Below are positions 57,501-64,000 of a stretch of 64,000 nt of DNA, in pieces. Below the pieces are notes generated by a model. It saw only the letters and a list, made by a program, of their open reading frames with translations, was not told the DNA's origin and searched no databases. This DNA is from Ulva prolifera (Eukaryota > Chlorophyta > Ulvophyceae > Ulvales > Ulvaceae), in contig CM041197.1 in NCBI GenBank assembly GCA_023078555.1, forward strand, positions 3,320,501 to 3,384,500, given 5' to 3'. Each line of letters opens with the position of its first letter. Position 1 is the first letter of the stretch. The position numbers were made by a program, and so were the translations under genes.

Positions 57501-58849
57501 GCATATAGATCTGCATGACCGATTGAGGATGGATGGTGCTTTTGAGTTGCTGCCATGCATCACGCTCTGCATATGCCATGGAGGATCGAAAAAATGCATA
57601 TGTAACATGCATGTATCCCAAGACAACATTTGGAGGCAGCCAACGAGGCCTTGCGACCTGGCAGCCACTTTGCCTTGACAAAACAACACGTGTAGTCCGC
57701 AGCTGTGTCGTGACTAGGGGGGTGATGCGGATTTATATATGTGTAAAGTATATCTGAATTACCGAGCCGTATCCTATTGGACATAGACAACTCCGAGTTC
57801 ACGGGCGGTGTTGGCATGTATCTGTACAGATACACATGTCTAGATCTGGGCTTGTCATCTCGTATGATCATCGAGCTGGGTTGCACTATGATGCGGACCA
57901 TGGCTCGGATGTCCCCGTCCCGCCGGCCGGACTGTATGCGGGGGGGGAATGCTTCTGTGTTGTGGTCATGTGTGTGAACGGGTCTGTGTTGGCCTAGAAG
58001 CTGGTCCAAACACGGCCAATCGTTCGCACACCGCTACCATGTGGTAACACATCTGTGGGAGTTTGCAGGTTCGCGGGCAGATTCTGTTGGTGGCGGCTAC
58101 CGTGCACCTCGGCATTTGAAGAAGCAGGCAGCTGCAGTTCGAACAGATCTGGATCACGTTTCATTATGAGGCCCACTCCCGTTTCAGCATTCCATACAAG
58201 GCGGCTCCAGCAGATGCTCACTTGGGGTTTGATCGGGCTGCACTTCGGCCTTACAGCTGCCATGCCTGATTTCAATTGTGGTGCGCACCTCATGCAATAG
58301 CTATGATGGGCAGGAAGAACTGTCGAGTCTGCTTTGCGCTTCGCATGCCGCTTTTTGCGTATGGCTCCACATGATGTAGACGTCTGTGTGGATGTGGGTG
58401 TGGGTGCGGGTGTGTAGTGGTTTGAGGTTCTGGATTGCGACGTCGATTTCTGGGCGCGTGGTGGGTTTTGTGTGCGTTGCGTGGGTGTCGGGGTCTGTGT
58501 TTGCTCTGCATGCTTCTTTCGCGGTGCTGTCCGCCTCGCCGCATTTATCCTTGTGACACATGACGTAGGCTGCAGAGTGCATATGAATTCTGGATGGTAG
58601 CCATGCGGTTGTCGTGGCTTTTTACCTTTGTTTCACTTGAGCGCAACCACGCTCACCGAATTTGTTCCCCCCGCCCCCCCATGAACGACGTCATCGAATG
58701 TGTGTTGTTACCAGCATCACTGCCGGAAAACTCACCAGGTAGCGCAGTGCTGATTGGCCAGTGCCCTCATCATGCCGGTGTACGCGTAAGGACTCCACCT
58801 TCTGAGAGCTGTCATGGCCTCATGCAAAACACTCACAAAATTTGTGCAG

Positions 58850-60677
58850 GCAAGTGCAATCAACCTCAGAAAGCCTGCAACCCCGGCCCCAAAGGCCAAG
58901 GCCTCTGCCTACCATGCAACCGCCCGGGCCGCACTTGCTGTGCCGACGGCACATGCAGCCAGGGCTTCCAGTGCGACCCCTCGACAAACACCTGCACCGA
59001 TCAAGCTTCGTTCACCCTCGCGGCTGACTACACGGTGACGCGGTGCCTCTCAGGCGGAGTCGTCGTGCAGTCCACGACTCCTGATGCCGTGCTGCCACCC
59101 GTTGGAAGCTTCCTCCTGAACGCTGCTGGCGCTCCCACGGGTACAGCAGATCTTTGCACTGACTGCGCCCAGTTTGGAGCGGTTGTCACTGCTGCGGGCG
59201 CGGCACAGGCGTGCTCCTCAGGAGGCACCCCCTGTGTTGAGGTGCAGCTGACAACCCGCCCGGCGATCCTGAGCGAGGTTTTCACAGCGGAAGCTCTGGC
59301 GATCATTGGCCTTTCCCAATTTGCGGGCGCGACATTTTTTGAAGCTGCTGGCTGTGTGGGGGGTGCTGGCAGACGGCTTGCTGGTACGTCACCGCGGCAC
59401 TGATGAGATGCATCATGTGCACACGTGCTACCGGGCCCCCTCTGACTCGAGCTCCGGCACTCAGTGGGGGTGTAGGAGATTGTGCACATGCATGTACTAG
59501 CTGTGTTGAATAGCGACACACACATAGTTCGCATCACCGCTGCTATTGTACTTGGTGCAGCGTAGCGTCTGCGGCAGTTCAGCAGCATACATTGACAATT
59601 CGCTCAAGCGTTATCATGAGGTAGCTGCTTGATTGCGTGCATATGCCATCATACGTATGGTACCAACCTGCATTGACAAGCGCGATCGCGCCGTAGCCGC
59701 TCTGATGATCTTGAAATCGTGTACCCCCTCTCGAGTGCAGCTTCTGAATTGATGTGGTACCGGTGTCTGGTGACTGACTGAATCGCAGCGACTTGAATGT
59801 TTCTATGCCCTGAAACCTGGTCACGTATACGTAGGCTACCTGATGTGCAGGCCTCGCTGGATCCAGCCGCAATCTCCTGCAGTCCTTCGCCCGGCCAGCA
59901 ACATGCAGCGGCTGGAAGGACGTCAACAGCGATGGCCGCTGCCGGTACTCCAACTGCTTTGTCGGAGACGACCCCATCCCAGCAGACCCCAACTGCTTCG
60001 GCTGCGATGGAAACAACTGCGACAACGGCTGCGGCGCCGCTGATGGACTCTCGGCATTGGCACCGGAGGGCATCCCGTTCATCTTTGACTTCGCCGACGC
60101 CTGCTGCTTCCATGACAACTGCTACTCCAGCACATCATTCACCAAGGAACAGTGTGATCTGGCATTCCTCGATGACAATCTCAGAGCATGTGAGGGCGTT
60201 GGCGTTGGCGATGCTGTCGGATTGATCATCCTCATCACAACCTCTCCAGCTGGCCTCCTGGGTTTCTGTGAGATTTATGCCTATGCCTACTATACAGCTG
60301 TGGCCTTGGGTGGCAGTGCAGCAGCGCGAGATGCCAAGAAAAGCACGATGGCGCATGAGAGCAGCGAGGAGTGTGCTGCGCAGTGCCCCTCGACGCAGCG
60401 TGCTGGAGGTCAGGGGACGACCGTCCTCCGCGTGGACGTGCTGCGCCCCGGAGACTTCGCTTTCTCGTATGACATGTTTGGTATCCCAGATGCGATGAAG
60501 ATAGAGGATGCCGGTGGCAGCGTGCTGTTCACGACGGGTGGGCTCGTGTCAGGCGCGGCGTTCGGCATCGCGACCCTGCGAGAATTCAGCGGCAGCACAA
60601 TTGTGACTGTGACGATCGACGCACCCAATGACGGTACAGCCTGGGATGTATTTATTGATTGCGTGGACTTCATGTGA
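58850..60677 (+). CDS. cysteine-rich phospholipase A2-like protein, first exon not located
   Basis: Two exons are seen: 58850-59383 and 59851-60677, joined in phase (RRLAG-LAGSSRNLLQSFA). The N-terminal part is cysteine-rich (GKCNQPQKACNPG, RTCCADGTCSQGFQCDPSTN), typical of secreted disulfide domains. After a Ser/Thr/Ala-rich middle, the second exon has NCFGCDGNNCDNGCG and then DACCFHDNCYSSTSFTKEQC. This matches the CCxxHDxC active-site signature of secretory phospholipase A2, which releases fatty acid from the sn-2 position using the His-Asp pair and calcium. The C-terminal 110 residues (VLRVDVLRPGDFAFSYDMFG and on) form an extra beta-rich domain I do not recognise. An acceptor TTTGTGCAG precedes 58850, so a signal-peptide exon probably lies upstream. 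The catalytic assignment rests on one motif. Confidence 0.72.
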
Positions 60678-60817
60678 CTGAGCGGATCCGGACCTACACT
60701 GCATGCCGAGCCTCTGTTGCGTGGGCAGAATTCATTCGAATGTGAGTGCGAGAAGTGGCGAGTTGCCAGACTGACCTAGCAATGTGAGTGCCCGCAGCTG
60801 TGATGGCAGTGTGGGTG

Positions 60818-62540
60818 ATGTATGTATGTATGTATGTATGTAGTTACAAAGGACAGAGGCCGGGCAGCGAGCCGTTGCCAGGAATACACACGCAAATCCA
60901 CTCACGCAGTCATGGCACTAGGCCGGGCACGAGCACGTACCACAGCTCGGCCGGTGATGCCAGCCAAAGATTGAAGCCCCGCACGGAGCACAAGAGCATT
61001 CCCCTTGCACAACGCCACACTCAACCGGCGCAGAGCATTCGTGACAAACAAAGCACGGTTCACCTTGCCACACCGAGACGCAACCTCCGCCAGCCGATTC
61101 AAGTGATTCATGGCAGGCCGTCCCAAGCGACTATGCGTCTCATGCAACAACGGCACGAGACTATACGCATCAGGGTCGTGCAAACGATAAGCAGTGCGTT
61201 TCTGCACGTCCCGCGTCGCCGCAGCACCCCCGTCCTCGCGGGCCGCAATAGGAACCAGCACAGGGGTTCACAACCGACACATCTCCTATGCACAAAGGGT
61301 CGCCCGGCGGCATAAACATGATGTCCCCCAGTTTCTCCTGGGCCACTGCCCTGAACACCTGATCCAGCGCCGTTGCCTGCGCGGCAGCGGCCTGCTCCCC
61401 AGGCCCCGCTGGATCCTGACCACCCGGCGCCGCCGCCGCCGCCAGGGCCGCAGCCTGCGCTGCGTATGGCGCGTGGCGCCCCATCTGGGCGCTGTGTCCA
61501 GCATCGGCGTCGGCGGCCGGAGCAGGCGTAGGTGCCGGCGCCTCGTCCGCGCGCGCGGTTGGCGGCGGCGGCGGGGCTGCAGGCATCGGCGCCACGGGCA
61601 AGGCCGCCCCACGCGAAGGGCCCGCGACCTGGGAGGCGGGCTGGGGCGGAGCAGGGGGGGGCGGGCCCAACGGGCCAGCATTGATCTGCCTCGATGCGGC
61701 CGCGAGCCGCGCGCAAACGAACGGCGCTGTGCGCGGGATGCGCGTGGATGCCACACATGCGTGGGACCCGATCTCGCGCCATTGTTTTTCAACGATATTG
61801 TGGCGCGAAGTCCAGGTCCCCGCATTGTGTGTGCAATTCATCGCGTGGTCGAGATCATGCGGCTGTATGAGAGTGCCAAATTCGCAGCGCGAGCCGACCG
61901 CATTGGGAGGGGCTGGGGACATGCCCAGGAGATACCTGATGCACAGCATGAACTCAATGTCAGTCATGCGCAGCGCCTGGGAGAGCGGCAGGGTGCTCAA
62001 CCAAAGGGTGGCTGCACGGCAAGCACAGCTGCGAAGCCGCGCCAAGTTGCATGCACCCTCGAGCGTGGCGACGTCATGGCTGGCAAGCAGAGCTGCCCGG
62101 CGGCGCAGGGCAACCAACTTAGTGATACGCTGCTGCATACCAGGTAACACCTTGGCGATGGTGTCGCCGCTCGCCGGCCCGGGCAGCTCCGGATGGAGCT
62201 GCTGAGCGACGTTGAGGGCCTGCCAGGTTTCCTGCAATTGTTGCCCGTGCGGCCCCCGGTACGGCTGCATGCACTCGGGGCCTCCTGCGAACGCCTTTTG
62301 GCTCACCGCCGCTGCAGCGAGGTACGCTCCGTCCGCGACCTCCTGCGGCGTGGACGTGATGCCCAGGCCTCCGAGGCGCGCTGGAAGGACGGCTTGTGCG
62401 GCCGCACGAGTGTCGTCCCGCGGGACGCGCATGATTTCATTCACCGCAGCCAGGACGGACGCCTCCGTCCGGCGCATGTGATCGGAAATGTGCGCCCACG
62501 GCACCGCCCTTGTCCGCCGTCATGTATGTATGTATGCATG
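60818..62540 (-). mobile_element. LINE (non-LTR retrotransposon), 5'-truncated
   Basis: The minus strand encodes the C-terminal third of a LINE reverse-transcriptase protein. VLPARLGGLGI followed by an Ala-rich AYLAAAAV stretch is typical of the region after the RT core. Further on come a Cys/His pattern (CEFG, DHAMNC, SRHN) and NHLNRLAEV with ALRRLSVALCKGNALVL. A Pro/Ala-rich spacer (near 61.4-61.7 kb) splits them. The frame 62504-61170 is left near 61245 relative to 60902-61261, where the intron copy at 5.6-6.0 kb reads straight through, so this copy is broken by an indel. ATGT repeats lie at both ends (60818-60842 and 62521-62540). The RT catalytic core is missing. Confidence 0.8.
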
Positions 62541-62659
62541 ATTACATAGCCTCTCCCTTGGATTATTGAACTCCGAAATCCGGGACCGAAAGAGGCATCC
62601 AAGCAACATGCTGCCGCAAACTCTGACTTGCGCCACAGAATGCAACAACACGAGCCAAT

Positions 62660-63322
62660 TCACCGAGGGGACAGGCGATTTGCAACACCCGACACCCCAG
62701 CATCACCACCAACACCATCAACACCGACAATAAGAACAACCGCTACATCAGACCACGAAACACCAGAGGCACTGTCATAAGGACCTGGCCGTGCGAGCAA
62801 CTGCCGGCGCCGCACCAAAACCGCAACGGCGGAGACATGCCGATCACGATGTGCCACTGGGACAGGTGGCAGAACTGCCGCGATGGGTGCACGTGCGATG
62901 TAGGATGTGAAGACATCAGCAGCACGTGAATATTCCAAATGCTTTCCACTACGGTGCCTACACAAGAAAGGAGACAGACCAGAACGAGCTGACATTAGCA
63001 CACGCACAAGACCGGGCTCAACGGAGTCCATAAACGGGGCTAGTGACCCTAGTTCGTGTGTTATCACACCACGCAACCACTCTCCAGTGACCTTATTGTC
63101 GCGACCACGCTTCTCAAATCGTTGTTCAAGGTATGCCAACCACATGACAGCCACGACCTTCTCACGGGTAAGATTTGAGAACATAATTGTGAGAGGGCGT
63201 TGTTTGGACGGCTGATCATGCAGGCCGAGACGTTTGGACACCCTGGGTGGCCCACGTCGGCGGCGATGCTCAGGCTCGGGTGGAGCCTGTAAGGCAAGTC
63301 TGATGTGTGCATATCGTTTCAA
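62660..63322 (-). CDS. unidentified open frame, possibly continuing upstream
   Basis: A 220-codon frame contains a plausible globular stretch (LTIMFSNLTREKVVAVMWLA, RDNKVTGEWLRGVITHELGS, EPGLVRVLMSARSGLSPFLC), then a weaker Val/Gly-rich tail. In-frame sequence extends a little upstream to about 63375. A second minus-strand frame (63518-63390, LALGHRDSGAFATAVSIYTW) could belong to the same gene through an intron, a frameshift or a sequence error in a C-rich run. No family is recognised. It adjoins the truncated end of the LINE, so it may be host or mobile in origin. Confidence 0.35.
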   Translation of the reverse strand: MKRYAHIRLALQAPPEPEHRRRRGPPRVSKRLGLHDQPSKQRPLTIMFSNLTREKVVAVMWLAYLEQRFEKRGRDNKVTGEWLRGVITHELGSLAPFMDSVEPGLVRVLMSARSGLSPFLCRHRSGKHLEYSRAADVFTSYIARAPIAAVLPPVPVAHRDRHVSAVAVLVRRRQLLARPGPYDSASGVSWSDVAVVLIVGVDGVGGDAGVSGVANRLSPR

Positions 63323-63518
63323 TTCTGCCGCAATGGCCGTGATGCGGGAATGATAGTCCCCGCTCGCCCCCGGCCCCCGTTGTGTCTATGAGGGGCTTGG
63401 CCCAGGTGTAGATGCTGACGGCCGTGGCAAAGGCACCTGAGTCACGGTGACCCAAGGCCAAGAATACTGAAACAGAGGCTAAAAGAGTTTCCATGACCAT
63501 TTTGATTACTTCATGCAA

Positions 63519-64000
63519 TGGTATTCCGTGCCAGGCATCGTAACGGTCGCCTCATGTCCCTAATGTACCGGCGTCGAAGATGCAACGGTTCCTCTGCTTC
63601 CAGTCGTCGCATGACCGACCTCACGTTAGCATTCTGAGTGTGTTGCAGTCTCTATGAACCGCCCAGCTGCCAGCGCTTGTGTGACGACAGTGGTGCTTGG
63701 GCCAGCGGAGCCAGCCAAAGGCTGGACTCCAGACTGGACTCCAGCCAAAAACATGCCGACGTAGAGCTGACACTATTGCTGCTCACGACACGATTCTCCA
63801 GAAACAGTGCAGAACATGCTCTGTACCACAGACAATGCGTACTTCTGCCGCTCACACCGCTGCTCACACTGCGTGCATGCCTACTCCCCAGTTGACTAGC
63901 ACCAGTGAACCTCTATCACCGCGGTGCCAGAATGTACAGGGCAATGTAACAGGACTGTGGTCACCGCCAATCGCAAACATGGGTCCCCTGCACAGCATCT
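63519..64000. other. right edge of the window, no gene seen
   Basis: Only short frames are present. Around 63719-63748 the sequence GACTCCAGACTGGACTCCAG forms a small direct and inverted repeat. Nothing else is supportable. Confidence 0.5.

Larger units (their letters stand above)
51631..58849. other. 7.2-kb region without a recognisable gene
   Basis: The first 0.9 kb is the duplicated flank of paralogue 3. Beyond about 52.5 kb I see frames up to about 220 residues (53589-54254 plus; 56270-56818 minus) with no known domain, unusual composition and no supporting splice chain. A possible two-exon arrangement around 53.87-54.28 kb could not be settled. The region holds the palindrome and minisatellite listed separately. 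The upstream exon and promoter of the phospholipase-like gene probably lie at its right end. Confidence 0.5.

Overview
This window is nuclear DNA of a eukaryote, most likely a chlorophyte green alga. Coding stretches are GC-rich and cut by many introns. Most introns have GTGCG/GTGAG-type donors and TGCAG acceptors, many of them sitting in GCATGCAG, and TGTAA polyadenylation-type signals lie near some gene ends. The standard code fits every gene read. All gene models below were assembled by eye from reading frame, splice signals and intron phase. The lineage call is an inference.

Layout. 1-7.4 kb (- strand): an OSCA/CSC1 (TMEM63-type) mechanosensitive cation channel gene, cut by the left window edge before its last exons. 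A LINE remnant sits in one of its introns. 10.0-10.9 kb (-): a dUTPase. 12.3-19.8 kb (-): a BUB1/MadBub-like spindle-checkpoint kinase. Its kinase exons are intact and a 2-kb exon encodes about 28 copies of an FxVREDTE motif, 18 of them in nine near-identical 120-bp units. Further possible - strand exons lie at 19.9-22.0 kb.

23.0-51.6 kb (+): three tandem paralogues of one four-exon gene. Three short exons encode a Skp1/BTB-like fold and a linker, and one long exon encodes leucine-rich repeats. All introns are phase 0 and conserved. The cluster has been invaded repeatedly. Copy 1 carries an apparently intact 3.04-kb pogo/Tigger-type transposon in intron 1, with perfect terminal inverted repeats, a TA duplication and a five-exon transposase that splices in frame. 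Copy 2 carries a 1.87-kb hAT-like non-autonomous element in intron 1, and the empty site is preserved in copy 3. A 6.46-kb insertion bounded by 23-bp inverted repeats separates copies 2 and 3.

51.6-58.8 kb: no recognisable gene; it holds a perfect palindrome and a minisatellite. 58.85-60.7 kb (+): a cysteine-rich phospholipase A2-like protein. 60.8-62.5 kb (-): a 5'-truncated non-LTR retrotransposon set in ATGT microsatellites. 62.7-63.5 kb (-): an unidentified reading frame.

The genes do not form a pathway. The two most notable features are the checkpoint kinase with its expanded array of Cdc20-docking-like motifs, and the BTB-LRR cluster, whose paralogues give before-and-after views of several transposon insertions.
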